Origin: Elmis aenea
Lineage: Eukaryota; Arthropoda; Insecta; Coleoptera; Elmidae
DNA: 64,000 nucleotides
Direction of reading: 5' to 3'
Assembly: GCA_947652605.1 (NCBI GenBank)
Contig: OX393577.1
Location: 37,161,545 to 37,225,544, forward strand
Below are positions 9,214 through 21,523 of this stretch, one piece after another. The notes under the pieces were generated by a model, which was not told the origin of the DNA, made no database searches, and saw only the letters and a program-made list of their open reading frames with translations. Both the position numbers and the translations under genes were made by a program. Numbering within the stretch: position 1 is the first letter of the stretch; every line of letters begins with the position of its first letter.

Positions 9214-12002
9214 CAGGATGGGCCAAATTTGAATGTTTTACAAGGTATCTCTTGAGTTATTTTTTAAGATACACACGCCTGTGTTATCAGATGTTTTGTA
9301 TCACTTTTTCATTTTGGCACTACAAAAAAATATAATATTAACGTTTTTAAAAATTTACTGTAACTTCTTTATTTATAAAAATAGAACTAAATGTTATGTA
9401 CCTAGGTTTTTTATAAACATTTAAATTTTTTTTTTACGATCTTGACTTTGGAATATGAAGCAAACTTTTTATGTGTAGTAGGTATATCAAAGAACATTGT
9501 TTTAGCCCTTTAAAGATACAGGGTGTCCCCGTTATCACCGCGAATATTTTAAGTGGCGATAGGGGACCTTTTTCTAAGAAAAATTTCAAGTAAATTTTTT
9601 TCCTAAAATCAAATGCTAAGCTGATATCAACACTTACTTGATTTTTTTACACTTCTGCATTTATAAGACTCTGTAACCAAAAATATCAATTTTATCGTAA
9701 AATACCTTAAATCTTTTTAATAGAGCATGAAATTCTTTACAAAATTAGTTTTATTTATTTTTTGTCTACAGGCAATGGTTTGAGAGTTATAAAGCAGTTT
9801 GTACAAAAAAATGTAAAAAATTTACAAAATTTAATTGTTTCTTAGACTTTGCAACCGCTGTATCCTTAAAACGAAAGGTTGTACAAAAAAACCGACGGCC
9901 CATTCCGGATAGCAAATTTTATGGGCTACAACTTTGGTCAAGTGAAATTTTTTAAAAACCAAACCGATTTTCCGGAAAAGCTGAAAATAAGAAATAGAGT
10001 GCAAAAACAAAATTTCCTACAAATATTGTTTTGTATTTAAAAATGCTTTTAAAGAGAGTGCGATTACGTAATTGAATGATGGAGGTTATTTTGAACACTT
10101 ATTTTGTGGTTACATGTTAATTTTATTGTGTTAAGATGGATTTGCATTGTTTTGAATTTTATCGTTTTCGAAAAACAAAAACTCCCGGTTATTATGATAT
10201 TTTGTATTTAAAAATTCCATAGCACCGGCAACATTCATAAAATTATGTATCTCATCAGTTTCAAAGCTTTTTATGAAGTTTGAAATTCTTCAGAAAACCA
10301 CCCCTTTTTTTTAAGTAGCTAACGAACAAATTTAACAAAAAATTGTAAAATTAGATATAAATAAGTTATGTAAGTTTTTAAAAACGCCGCATCTTTTTAA
10401 CGAAACGTCGCGTCGTAGAGCAAAACGGATGCCTATTGCGGATAAGGCATTTAACGGACTACAACTTCGGTAAATATGTTGTTCAATAAAACTAAATGTA
10501 TCATAGAAATGTTTATAATAGTGAAAAAGGTGAAAAAAAAAGATAAAATGGAAAACAATGCAAATCCATCTGGACGCAATAAAATTAACATGTAACCACA
10601 AAATTAATTCAATAAGTGTTCAAAATGACCTCCATCATTTTCAATCACGTAATCGCACTCTCTTTAAAAGCATTTTTAAATACAAAACAATATTTGTAGG
10701 AAATTTTGTTTTTGCACTCTATTCCTTATTTTCAGCTTTTCCGGAAAATTGGTTTGATTTTCGAAAACTTTCACTGGACCAAAGTTGTAGCCCATAAAAT
10801 TTGCTATCCGGAATGGGCCGTCGGTTTTTTTGTACAACCTTTCGTTTTAAAGATACAGCGGTTGCAAAGTCTAAGAAACAATTAAATTTTTTACATTTTT
10901 TACATTTTTTTGTACAAACTGCTTTATAACTCTCAAACCATTGCCTGTAAACAAAAAATAAGTGAAACTAATTTTGTAAAGAATTTCATGCTCTATTAAA
11001 AAGCTTAAAAATATTTTACGATAAAATTGATATTTTCGGCTACAGAGTCTTATGAATGCAGAAGTGTAAAAAAATCAATCAAGTGTTGATATCAGCTTAG
11101 CATTTGAGTTTAGGAAAAAATTTTACTTGAAATTTTTTCTTAGAAAAAGGTCCTCTATCACCACTTAAAATGTTCGCGGTGATAACGGGGACACCCTGTA
11201 TATAGTTCTATATACATATTTGTTGAAAAAATAACCGGCTAATTTGGTAAAAATTTTATTATTAAAGGTGATTTCGTAAACAAGTTAGTGCTGGTTGTAA
11301 TCAATAAACAACTAAACGTCATATTAACGTACATTTTTAAACTTTTAAGTAAATCCGTGTATTCTTTAGTATTTTATAACTGTTTATTGTGGAAGTGTGA
11401 TCATCGCTAAATTTGAACACTCTGAAAAGTGTAATATGTTAGAAGTTTGCATTGTAAGTGGTATAAACGTAGCGGCTGCTGCAGAATTTACTTGGTAATG
11501 AAGTTTAGTGTTTTATTAATAGCAAACATCATTTGTTTACGTAATCATGGCAAACTGTGGTAATAAAATTAGTAATATCTCGGTTTTTGGCAACAATTAT
11601 ATCGAACTAACTGATTTTTAAAAAGCTGAAGCAATGCTCTTTCATATAAAGTCATGGCCTACTAGGGTTTTCATTTAAAAAAATATAAGTTTACTTTATA
11701 TCTAATAATGAAGGACGTTAAAAAAATGTAATTTGTTTTTAAATTAGGTAAGCACAAAAATGTTAATGAAAAACCTGTATAACATTTACTTCTATTTTTA
11801 TTAATAAAGAAGTTATAGTGAATTTTCAAAAATGATGAAATTTAATTTTATGCTTGTAGTGTCAAAATGAAAAGTGCTGTAAAAAGTCTGATGACACGGG
11901 CGTGTTTATATAAAAAAAAAAGTCGAGAGCCGATACTAGATTTTCGCTAACTATTACGGTAAACGATATACCCCGTAAAACATTCGAATTTAGTCCACCC
12001 TG
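9214..12002. mobile_element. Fold-back family C, copy 1, split by a nested fold-back
   Basis: The left end CAGGATGGGCCAAATTTGAA and right end TTCGAATTTAGTCCACCCTG are inverted repeats, the right followed by TA. The subterminal GTTTTACAAGGTATCTC pairs with GATATACCCCGTAAAAC. The element at 9519-11198 has inserted into it. A related copy lies at 19621-20877. No coding capacity recognised. Confidence 0.75.
9519..11198. mobile_element. 1.68-kb palindromic element, family B
   Basis: It begins CAGGGTGTCCCCGTTATCAC and ends with its reverse complement, flanked by TA on both sides (9517-9518, 11199-11200). The arms are about 650 bp each (9519-10170 and 10545-11198) with few mismatches, around a loop of about 370 bp. 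ORFs here (10332-10601 minus, 10558-10797 plus) are mirror translations of the arms with no family resemblance. It lies in an intron, so a transcript would fold into a very long hairpin. Confidence 0.9.
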
Positions 12003-12004
12003 TA

Positions 12005-14262
12005 TCCTGTTCATTAAAATGAATATTTAAAAAAATTTTAAACGTTAAATATTTCTAACATTGAGTGTAAATATTCGCTATCGTTTAATTTTACTGTAAA
12101 AAAAAAAATCATAAATGTTAATAAAATGAAAGTTCAACAACCCCTTCATAATATATTACTGAAACATTATGTATGTGTTATATGTATCTGACACGATAAC
12201 ATGATCAATAATTACCTTAAAATAATTTTTGGAAGATGTCGATAAAACGCTGGACAATATTACACAAAACGCTGGTAGTTCATTTCGTTTCATCAGAACC
12301 ACTTATTATGATTAATTTATTATTATTGTGTACGTTAATATAAAAAATGTTTAGGTATAGCCAATTTTGTAAAATCTTGCGCAAAATGTACCTAGATGTT
12401 TTTATAATGTTGTCAACTCTTTCGGTGACTACAGTGATATACTTAGCTTTTCCCAAACCTATTCAGCCATGGAACACTTTATTATATGAAATATATCGCC
12501 GGAGCGTTCATCATTATTTATGATTTTATCCTGGCAAACTGCCACATAAAATGATATAAAATTTCACTTAAAAAAGTTATTCTTTTAATTTTAAAGCCAC
12601 ACGGCGCCCTTCGTGTCTCTATAGCCACTATGTGTTATTCATCGTGCCGACCCGCCTAATAAAAAAACTTATGTAAGCGTCTAGATCGGGAATTCTCTAA
12701 CTTAGTGGTTATGCTATTCTATAAAATGTCGAATACATTCGAGCGAACCCCATTAATTCCTCCATGAGCAGAAGTAGTAATTAAATGAAACTTGAACTAT
12801 AAATTAGGCAATAAAGAACAGAGAAGTGATTGGTGCAATATTGGGTTTACCACCATATTTTACTATGGACACATTTTTTTGATTTGATTTAACTATTCAC
12901 GATTTAAAAGTTGCTGTTCAAAATTTTAGTTTGAAAAGGATAATGCATGTACAAGTGCATTTGAAATAATGTTCGACATACCGATAAAATATAATGCGAG
13001 CACGATATGATTTGGTATTTTATGTGATATTCTTTTGTTTAGTCCTTGCTCTGATTTTGGTATATAAGAAAGTTACATTTTTAATAATAAAAACTACAGT
13101 TGGTTTTGACATTAAGAAAGTTTATATTCTTTATTTAATAATAAATCATTAAGTACCTTTATTTCGAAATTTGATGTATAAAAATTATTTAAATTACCCT
13201 GCAAAATGGGTGTACTATGAAACAAAAGACTACTCAGTTTCGTTATTTAAAAAAACAAAGTAAATTCACTTGAAAGTATTGTTGTCCACAAATAATCAAA
13301 TAATAATTTTTTAATCGTTGGACTTGAAATATTTTTAGCTAAAAATTTCAAATAACCATAATCTGGAACACAAGATAATATTTATTTGAATTGCTTTACT
13401 AAAAATTACTACAATTTCTTGAATTTTAATTTTCAAAATACTTACAATTAGATTTAAATACCATTCTTGTTATTCGTTAAATACATTTCGAATTTATTAA
13501 AGAATAATGTGTGGTACAATTAATTACTATTTGTAGCACTTCAAGGTAAACTATGGTGTACAAAAATACTTAGGTAATTAGTATACCTATGCGTTAAGTT
13601 TTATTATCGGTTCTTCTGCACTACTTTTTGCGTCAGTTGGAATTAATTTCAAATCACGATAACAAACTAATGTTTATTTGATGGCACTCCTTAGTTTTCA
13701 GGGTAGTTTTACCAATATTATCTTCTTTAGAGATTAAATATCAAAACAAATATAGTAAACCCTATTTTGTTAAAAACAGAAAAAAATAGTTTTCTTTTTA
13801 TATTACAGCCAACTTTAGCTTCCATTAAAAAATGCAACTTCATCATTTATTTTAGAATCAAAAATGGTAAAACAAAAGAATATCGCCATTTAATCGAGCA
13901 TTTAAACTGTTCTTGTAATATTCATATAATATCGATTAAGTTCAGTGTTTTGACCATATCTAGTGTGCCATGAACGTTTTTCAAAATGTATAAGCATCCT
14001 TGTATCCATTACGGTTTTAAAGTTACCAATGGACTCGAATATCAGGCACACTATAATAATTTTTCTCAATACTTTAACATTTTGTGACGACTTTTTTTTT
14101 GAGTAAACAAGTTATAACAAATATTTTCCCAAACTATCAGTGTTTCGACTACGGTAAGTATTTGATAATTCAACAAAGGCAACGTGAATTTTGCTAGCTG
14201 TGTGTATACCTGAACTACTTTATTAATGAAGGAATGAATTATAATGAATGATATTTACTCAC
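12005..14262. other. Intronic DNA of the phosphatase gene, nothing recognised
   Basis: AT-rich sequence between the fold-back cluster and the next exon. ORFs such as 13767-13973 are low-complexity. No repeat ends with target duplications were found. Confidence 0.5.
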
Positions 14263-14387
14263 CAATGTATCAAAACGTTTCCATCTCGTAGACGTGCAGC
14301 ATGAATGAAATCGTTGCATAATGAAAAGTACTGCGTTAAATTTTGATCCGGGGTGTCCGCAGCCATTACACAAAGGTAATGCTTATC
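14263..14387 (-). CDS. Dual-specificity phosphatase (DUSP22/15-like), general-acid exon
   Basis: This 125-bp exon on the minus strand is preceded by the acceptor TTTCAG and followed by the donor GTGAGT. It encodes 41 residues, DKHYLCVMAADTPDQN through ...RDGNVLIH, plus two bases (TG) of the catalytic Cys codon that the exon at 8222-8393 completes. In this family the Asp in the AADTP loop is the general acid. The first codon is in phase 0 and joins directly to the exon at 30730-30845 (...RRLHS then DKHYL). The position of every splice site fits a single reading frame, which makes the three exons one gene. Confidence 0.95.
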
Positions 14388-15054
14388 CTGAAACAGAATA
14401 AATTTACCTAAAATACGGTTAAGGGATAATACGTTTCAGGGCGAGTTTTCACTTAATTAATCATGCGATGGCTCCTTTAATCTTCTGTTATTGTGACTGT
14501 TCGACGTTTTAATCGATATTACTACAGACTACGACTTATAGAAAATTAAGAAAAGCAAGTAGACAATTGCTTTAAGAAAATCATAACGAAAAAGAAGCTA
14601 AAAGTCCGAGAAGAATGGTGTAGTAATTAGCTGTGTGATGAAGTGAACAACAATAAATTAACAAATTTTACAGACTTTCAGGACACTTTGTATTTAAAAA
14701 AATTTATTACCATAATAAAACTACTTTTCAGTTACTTCCTAACAGTAAATAACTGGGTTATATTCGGCGCTTTGGAAGATAAAACAAAACAATTATTAAT
14801 AATTTCTGATAAAACGTGTAAAACTTTGACAACAATTTTTAAAAACTTTTTAATGGTTATTTATTAAAAAAAAGATTGTTTGATATTCTGCTTGAACTGT
14901 TTATCTTGTTGTACGTAGTTAGTTAAGAATTTTAAACTATCAGGCACTGAAATATAAAATCTGCATCTTCGTATTATTTACTTCTTTAACTGCCATTAAT
15001 TTGAGGTTTAATTTTCAAAGTCAAGTTGATTTGAAACTAGTTTATTAATGTCAA
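14388..15054. other. Intronic DNA, nothing recognised
   Basis: Start of the 16.3-kb intron between two phosphatase exons. The plus ORF at 14643-14867 is AT-driven and shows no domain. Confidence 0.5.
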
Positions 15055-15756
15055 CACGTTAAGCGCCACCATGTTAAAAAAAGTAGGTTTTTCTGGCCAC
15101 CAATTTTTTTTTTAAATTGACGTTTCTAAGTTGCCCTTAAGTGATATAAAAAAAAATCACAACAAAATAATAACATTTTAACCCGTTTTTAGACAAAAAT
15201 TGAATTGTATCCATTTGGATACAGGCGGCGCATGGGGAAGAAAATAGTGTTTCACTACTGTATCCTGTATCTTATCGAATACAAATAATATGTATTTACT
15301 CGTAAAAACTTGCAGGCTACTACCTACTTATTAACTATTATAATCCGATGGTAGTAGGTAAACAAATAATTAAATAGCTAGAGGATTAATTAACCCCTAA
15401 CGGTAAAAGATTTCCAAAAATAAAGTGTTTATATTTACATTATGTCTTATGAAGAAGAGCTCAATTATATAGTTTATTTTTATATCATTTATGTGCTTTT
15501 ATTTTTGATAATTATAAGTTGTAAATTTGATTTTTGTATGAATCAATTTATATAAAAAACCTTTTTTAAAAATTTAAATATCAATGTGGGTAAAAAAATT
15601 ATTGCTGGCCACCAAGGTTTTCTGATCCACCGGGTCATCTTTAAACCTTTTCTGGTATAGTTATATCTATATGTAATACATGTATGTTTAAGAATACAGG
15701 CAGCCGAATCTAAATGTAGTGTTGTATCCAAATGGATACAGGTGGCGCTTAACGTG
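15055..15756. mobile_element. piggyBac-like MITE
   Basis: Ends CACGTTAAGCGCCACC and GGTGGCGCTTAACGTG are a perfect 16-bp inverted repeat. The right flank is TTAA (15757-15760) and the left flank TCAA (15051-15054), a one-base decay of the TTAA duplication characteristic of piggyBac. A palindromic TGTATCCA/TGGATACA word occurs inside the left region (about 15207) and next to the right end (15725), followed at both places by CAGGyGGCGC. No recognisable transposase remains. Confidence 0.75.
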
Positions 15757-15934
15757 TTAATAAAGTGGAAGTAGACAAAAATGGAGTTAACCCGAGATAT
15801 TTCGAATTGCAATTTATTACGATTTTAAACATGGCTTAAGTGCTTGTAAGTGCAAGGAAAATTTAGATTCAGCTTTTAGTGTACAAGCGCGTCTTTTTTT
15901 AACTACGCCATACCGCTGGATGAAGAAATAGTTC

Positions 15935-16215
15935 TGTTCGGCATTAAAAACGGACAAGACGTCCTCCTACAACTGTCAACGAAAAAAATATTGCTTCTGT
16001 TACAGAAATAATTCAAGATGTCCATAAAATAAATTACCTACCATTAAATAGAGCATCGACTTAAGATTGGATCATCAGCTGTTAGAACAATCATACACGA
16101 TCACATGCATTAAAAAAAGTTATTAGTTGTTTTGTGCCGCATGAACTTTCCAAGTTGCAAAATCAAGGGCGTGTAAGATTTTGTCCTGAGTGTTTAAATT
16201 TTCTCAATTATGGCG
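15935..16215 (+). pseudogene. mariner transposase relic (HTH region)
   Basis: Broken reading frames match the second helix-turn-helix region of mariner transposases: TVNEKNIASVTEIIQDVH, then a KIGSSAVRTIIHDH-type segment, then VPHELSKL...RVRFCPE.L...NYGG, the counterpart of the WIPHxL...RxxWCxExL signature. Several stops and frame changes interrupt it. The catalytic domain and both ends are missing. Confidence 0.75.
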
Positions 16216-16928
16216 GCACCAACCTTTTTTTCACTTTTATGTCAACCGAAATTCACAACGTTGCTCAACGACCCGGCACCCGGGTACCCACCAACAGAAT
16301 TTTTATAATAAACTTATGTTAGGTATAAGTTTTGTATATTTTTGTAAATCATTCAGTTTTAAATTCAAATTCTGTAACATACATACGAAACATTTTATTT
16401 ACTTTTGAATGAGGTAATAAACCAACAGATATACATATTTAAATAAATTCAAAACGACCATCTAGCTCTAGTTCAACACCCTATTGTAAAAATTTGCCCA
16501 TCTTCGTTATATTTTAAACATCTTTTAAACATTTGTGTTGTTACAAATTACTTTCGATTTTAACCAATCGCAAAATAATAATTTTCTCCTAATTTTCTGT
16601 AAAATTTGATTGCAGAAGATTTTTACACAGTTGCAACAAAATCTCCAAATCAGTTATTTATAAAATAACTTTCAGGCTTAAACAGTCATAATTATTACTG
16701 GTCCATGTCACTTGAGCTGTAGAGCAGCAAAGCGCAGAAAAACAAAAAATATTGTATAACACGCGAAAAACTTGTTTGCGACGGGCATGCCGTAACAATT
16801 ACAAAATGTGCCTAAATAAATAAATAAATATTATTGTTTTTCCTCATAAAGACATACGTTTTTATTAAGTTAATTATCCCTGTAATTATATATTAGTGTG
16901 TTTAATCGTTAATTGCTCATATTAAAGC
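16216..16928. other. Intronic DNA, nothing recognised
   Basis: AT-rich; ORFs at 16134-16322 and 16190-16408 are the tail of the mariner relic read in two frames. Confidence 0.45.
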
Positions 16929-17290
16929 CAGGGGTTTGGAGCAGAGCTCGGAGCTGGAGCGCGGAGCAGTGGGTTTTTGCCCGAAGCAGGAGCGGAGCCC
17001 GGAGCAAATAATTTTGACTGCTCCTGTGCTCCAGTTTTTTTTATGTAAAATTTAAAAAAAAAACTACTTTTGTTTCCTTTTTTTAACGTTTGAAGATCAA
17101 TAATCTGTTTTTTCAAACATTTATTTAACTTAACTTGTTTGTTAGGGTCAAATGTTGTTATTGTTGACCATCTTCTACATATGCGATAAAATTAAAACTT
17201 TGTTTTTAAAAACAATTTTTTTTAATCAAATAACTTTTTTTTTTAAATGTTAACAATATTTGGAGCATGGAGCGGGTATGGATCACGAAC
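16929..17290. mobile_element. hAT-like element end with GGAGC repeats
   Basis: It starts CAGGGGTTTGGAGCA and is packed with GGAGC/GCTCC words up to 17035, with another cluster (TTGGAGCATGGAGCGGG) near 17258. The same end, CAGGGGTTTGGAGCAG, occurs at 54380. No right terminus or target duplication was found, so this is a truncated or decayed copy. The minus ORF at 16922-17116 is only the translated repeat. Confidence 0.5.
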
Positions 17291-18233
17291 ATCAGTTATA
17301 TTTGACAAAAAGCAGCAACCAATGAAAAAAGTAATAAATGCAGTTAAAATTTTTCAGGAGTAAGTAGGTACCTATGTGGCTGGTCGCTGTAATTAAAAGC
17401 TAGTTGCACAGAGGACTATAGCGAAATGGTACACAGAAAAATGTTTGACTGGAGTATTCAGTAGAGTTTATGAGAAATGAATTATGCTTCATCATGAAAT
17501 ACTATATTTATTTTCATGCGGCAGCTTCAACTCTCCAGTTTTTAGACTCAAAAAATTAAAGTAACAACCATCTACCGTACTCACCTAAATTTGTTACATG
17601 CGACTTTTGGTTATATTTTTGGACTTAAAAGCAATTTGAAACTTCTTCTCTAGGGAAAAGATTGATACTGCCGTTCACGAACATTGTACATGTATTTTAT
17701 TCCAGAAAAGACTGGTTGGGAGCTTTTAAGGCATAGAAACTAAGAATCGTGAAGTGCATTATTGCTTAAGGGATGAACTTTAAAGAAATTTAAAATAAAA
17801 TCCTAGAAACTGAGTTTTTTATTTTTAATAAATTTAGCTTGACTCTCGCCATCGTATTATAATTTATAATTAAAAAACATAATACAAAATCTGATTCCAA
17901 TCTTCACGGTAACTTTTTTAAGATAAAAGTACGTGCTATCAGTTTTGTTATAGCGGTTTTCGTGTTTCTGCTATACTTAAAAATGGGAAAATTCACGATT
18001 TTGAAAACTGCCTATAGGTACCTACTTCTTTAATTATAATGTTATAAACGTATTGCAAAATATAACGGCAATATGTTAGTTTTTATGAAAAATGTATAGT
18101 CATAGCATGCCGTGATATCAAAAACAGACCCATACATAACTAAAAAAAACACAATCAATTTTGACGTATTACTGCTAGACTTCTTTTATTGATAGGTGCG
18201 TGATAAAATGCAATATTTACAATAAATTGTCAA
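17291..18233. other. Intronic DNA, nothing recognised
   Basis: AT-rich sequence without coding signal or recognisable repeat ends, other than the target octamer of the next element at 18226-18233. Confidence 0.5.
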
Positions 18234-19313
18234 CATAGGCGCCGACTTTCTAAACTCGCTAGGGGGGCATGAGATACTCATTAACTACAATAGGTACCAG
18301 GACATAAAACCGTTTAAAAAACCGGTTAACCGCTATTTTTTGTCCGTAAAAGCGATTTTTAACCAAAACCGTTATTTTTAATGGCAAAAAACGGTAACCT
18401 TTTTGTAATAAAAATTACTTTAGAAAAAAAGAAAAATCTTTGTTAAATACGATTAGTTTACCAAAAGTTATTACTGAACGCTTGATTGTAGGTACATAAT
18501 ATATTATAAAATTATAGTTAGATAGGAGCATTTTTATTTCATAATTTGTATTACTAATCTAAATAATGACAAAAACCGGGTTCTTAAGCGGTTTTCAAAA
18601 CCGGTTCATAAGTTAAATCGTTTTTTTTTACGGAAAAAAACAGGTATTTAAACAAAAACTGTTATATAAATAAAGTTCTCGATTTCGGTTAACCGTTGAC
18701 CAATTTTGTTTCGGTTTTGAGCGTAGGTACAAAATTAAAGTTTATTCAAAATACTAATTAAATAAATTACATAGTTAAATAAAATATAAATTAATTATAA
18801 AAAGGACCATCTTAACTGTTATTGCCGGAAAAAGTGAAAAGAACTAACAGATTAAAAGAAAATATTTACGAGAGAAAAAAGAATTTAGACATTTTCATAT
18901 TTTTTGCTATAACATCTGAAGTACGAAGAATTTTGTACTTTTGTTAACTAAATGCTTTGGTAAAAAATATATTTTATCTTTAAATAGCGAGAATTTACTT
19001 GAAATGATGATGGCACACAACTGGCCAACTGTTAACAGCTTAGGGTTAAGAAATGAGAACGATAAATGTATGATGTACAAGTAGGTAGGTACTAGGTAGG
19101 TATTGGTACATAGTCTCTGGACTGAGAATGGACAAAAAAACAAAGTTTGGCACTAAATGTAAGTTGTATTCGAACGTGATATGTGCTGTTTAGCATAATT
19201 AAAATCTGATATGCACAAGTTAGCCTTTGCGATGTTGCATGGGGGCGATGCCCCCCTAGTTCAATCGGTACGGGGGCACGAGCCCCGTTGCCCCCGTGTA
19301 GTCAGCGCCTATG
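18234..19313. mobile_element. Non-autonomous hAT, perfect 8-bp TSD, host of a nested hAT
   Basis: Ends CATAGGCGCCGACTTTCT / GTAGTCAGCGCCTATG, flanked by perfect ATTGTCAA duplications (18226-18233 and 19314-19321). The subterminal regions carry GGGGGCA/TGCCCCC words (about 18264 on the left; 19240-19300 on the right). A second hAT sits inside at 18298-18722. No transposase sequence was recognised; ORF 18907-19143 is unremarkable. Confidence 0.9.
18298..18722. mobile_element. hAT element of the AACCGGTT family, nested
   Basis: It has the same internal sequence plan as 21057-21515: many AACCGGTT/AAACCGTT words near both ends and a shared AT-rich core. The left end is CAGGACATAAAACCG and the right is degenerate, ending ...GGTTTTGAGC. 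Flanks ATAGGTAC and GTAGGTAC agree at 7 of 8 positions. It is older than the copy at 21 kb, judging by more changes in the ends. Confidence 0.75.
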
Positions 19314-19620
19314 ATTGTCAACCTGATTATCGTTTTTGTTCACACATGTTCGAAATAATTTTGCGAAAGCTGGTATGGCATTTATTATAATATGAACAGT
19401 TAATACATCGAAAAGTGATAGAAATATTTTTGCTTAGTTTCTTCAAATTAATTTTGCAATGAATGAATTTTATTGTCCATAAAAAAAATTGTTATAAGCC
19501 TACATTAGTTAATTTATTATTTTTTATTTAGTGACAAGTCCTTCTACTGTTAGGTGTAGGACAGTAACTTAATTATCATAGTTAATTGTGTTTTTTGTCA
19601 ACATAACCATTTTATTAATT

Positions 19621-20877
19621 TTATGAAACACTGTGTGTGTTTTTTATACAGATTTTTATGCTTAATTTAAAAACAAATTTAAAATTTTTTAAGCCACCTC
19701 GACTTTCGAGATATGAAGTAAAGCTATATTTTTTAAAATAGAAACCCTAGTTAACTATGACTTTATGACTTTATGTTAAAGAGCGTTTTTTTAGCTTTTT
19801 AAAAATATATAGTTTTATATATTTGTTGCAAAAAATAACCGAGATATGGCTAATTTTGTAAAAATTCCTCTATTTAAGTGTGCGATGGTTTCGTATACAA
19901 GAGATGTTTGCGATTATTAAACAACCCAAGTAAATTTTTCAACTTTTAGAATGTGACTATTTATACATACAGCATGTATGACTAATTGGCTATTTATACA
20001 TACAATAAACTTATTTCTAAGGCCCAACTTTTTATTTATATATATTTTTTACATTAGGTTAAAGGTTAGGTAAGGTTTTTTTTTTAAGAAAAACGATTTC
20101 TTAGTTTCATTGGTTTATCTCAATTGTTTTTAAAAAAAGTATGTATAAATAGTCAATTACTTATACATACTGTATGTATAAATAGCCTCATCCCAACTTT
20201 TAAGCAAATCTGTGTATTCGTTAGTATTTTATAACTGTTTATTGTGGTATTGTGAAATTGACCAAATTTGAACACTGAAAAGTTTAATGTGTTAATATTT
20301 TACATTGTAAATGGTAAACTGAACACGTAGCGTCTGCTGCAGAATTTACTTGGATATGTCGTTTAGTTATTTAATAATTGCAAACATCACTTGTTTATGA
20401 AATCATGGCAAACTTACTTCGATAAGGATTTTTTTACAAAATTAGCCATTTCTCGGTTATTTTTTGCAACAAATATATAAAACTATATATTTTCGAGAAG
20501 CTAAAAAAACACTCTTTAATATAAAGTCATAGCCAACTAGGGCTTCTATTTAAAAAAATATATATTTACTTCACATCTCGAGAGCCAAGGTCGCTAAAAA
20601 AATTTAATTTTGTTTTCAAATTAAGCATAAAAATCTGTATAAAAATTCTTCATAACATAATTGTTCTATTTTTATAAGTTAAGAAGTTACAGTATATTTT
20701 TAAAAATGATGAAATTTCATTTTTCGCTTGTGCCCAAATGAAAAGCCATATTTAAAATCTTATTACATAAGCGTTCTTTCCTCAAAAAAAAATTGCCCAA
20801 AAGACCGATATCAAGTTTTCGCTAACTACTACGGTAACCGAGATACCCCGTAAAACATTCGAATTTGGTCCACCCTG
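19621..20877. mobile_element. Fold-back family C, copy 2, left end missing
   Basis: The right end TTCGAATTTGGTCCACCCTG is followed by TA and matches copy 1 at 11985-12002. Inverted arms pair 19640-19870 with 20440-20660, but about 240 bp of the outer left arm are missing, so the left boundary is a truncation. Its loop received the small element at 19949-20193. Confidence 0.7.
19949..20193. mobile_element. Foldback/MULE-like MITE with 33-bp repeat termini
   Basis: It is flanked by a perfect 9-bp duplication CAACTTTTA (19940-19948, 20194-20202). Termini are GAATGTGACTATTTATACAT (left) and, reverse-complemented, GGATGAGGCTATTTATACAT (right). Each terminus holds about one and a half units of a 33-bp repeat, itself containing a TATACATAC/GTATGTATA palindrome. 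The plan and the terminal GGWTGWGGCTATTT match the large element at 53228-57711. A 9-bp duplication and tandem-repeat inverted termini are features of MULE/Foldback elements. Confidence 0.8.
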
Positions 20878-21056
20878 TATTTTATGTTTTAATAAATAAA
20901 AAACGTATGGTCAATTAACGAATCGTCAAAATTTCAATTATCTTCTACAATGTAAAAATCGAAACTGGTACAAGGTACAAGACATCTGATAACACAGATT
21001 AGTTTATTACAAAAAGATACTCGTAGACACTGGTTAATATGTTTCTTAATTTTAAT

Positions 21057-21515
21057 CAGGGCATGAAACCGGTTTTTTAAACCGGTTTAAAAAACCGGTT
21101 AACCTTTATTTTTTGTCCAAAATTGTGATTTTTAACCGAAACCGAAACCGTTATTTTTAAAGGCAAAAAAAACGGTAACCTTTAACCAAAATAATAAAAA
21201 ACCGGTTTTTTAAACATCTCTTTTTAATAAAAATTATTTTGAAAAAATACAAAATCTGTATTAAATGTGATTAGTTTACCAAAAGTAATTACTGAATGCT
21301 TGATTGTACATATATTATAAAATTATAAATAGATAATATCTTTTTATACTTTGCATTCCAAATCTGAATAATGTTAAAAACCGGTTAAATTAACCGGTAT
21401 TTTCAAAACCGGTTTTTTACGGAAAAAACCGGTTTTTCAACAAAAACCGTTATAAAAATAAAGTTCTTGAATTCGGTTAACCGTTAACCAAAATTTTTTT
21501 CGGTTTCTAGCCCTG
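21057..21515. mobile_element. hAT element of the AACCGGTT family, perfect TSD
   Basis: Ends CAGGGCATGAAACCGG / CGGTTTCTAGCCCTG, flanked by perfect ATTTTAAT duplications (21049-21056, 21516-21523). Both subterminal regions contain clusters of AAACCGGTTT and related palindromes, presumably transposase-binding repeats. It is a 459-bp, non-coding deletion derivative. Confidence 0.9.
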
Positions 21516-21523
21516 ATTTTAAT

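Noticed and set aside
10332..10797. Opposed ORFs at 10332-10601 and 10558-10797 as genes
   Set aside because: They lie in the arms and loop of the 9519-11198 palindrome and resemble no protein family.
15543..15812. Minus ORF 15543-15812 as a piggyBac transposase fragment
   Set aside because: It overlaps the MITE's right end and continues outside it, and no conserved DDD motif or cysteine-rich tail is visible.
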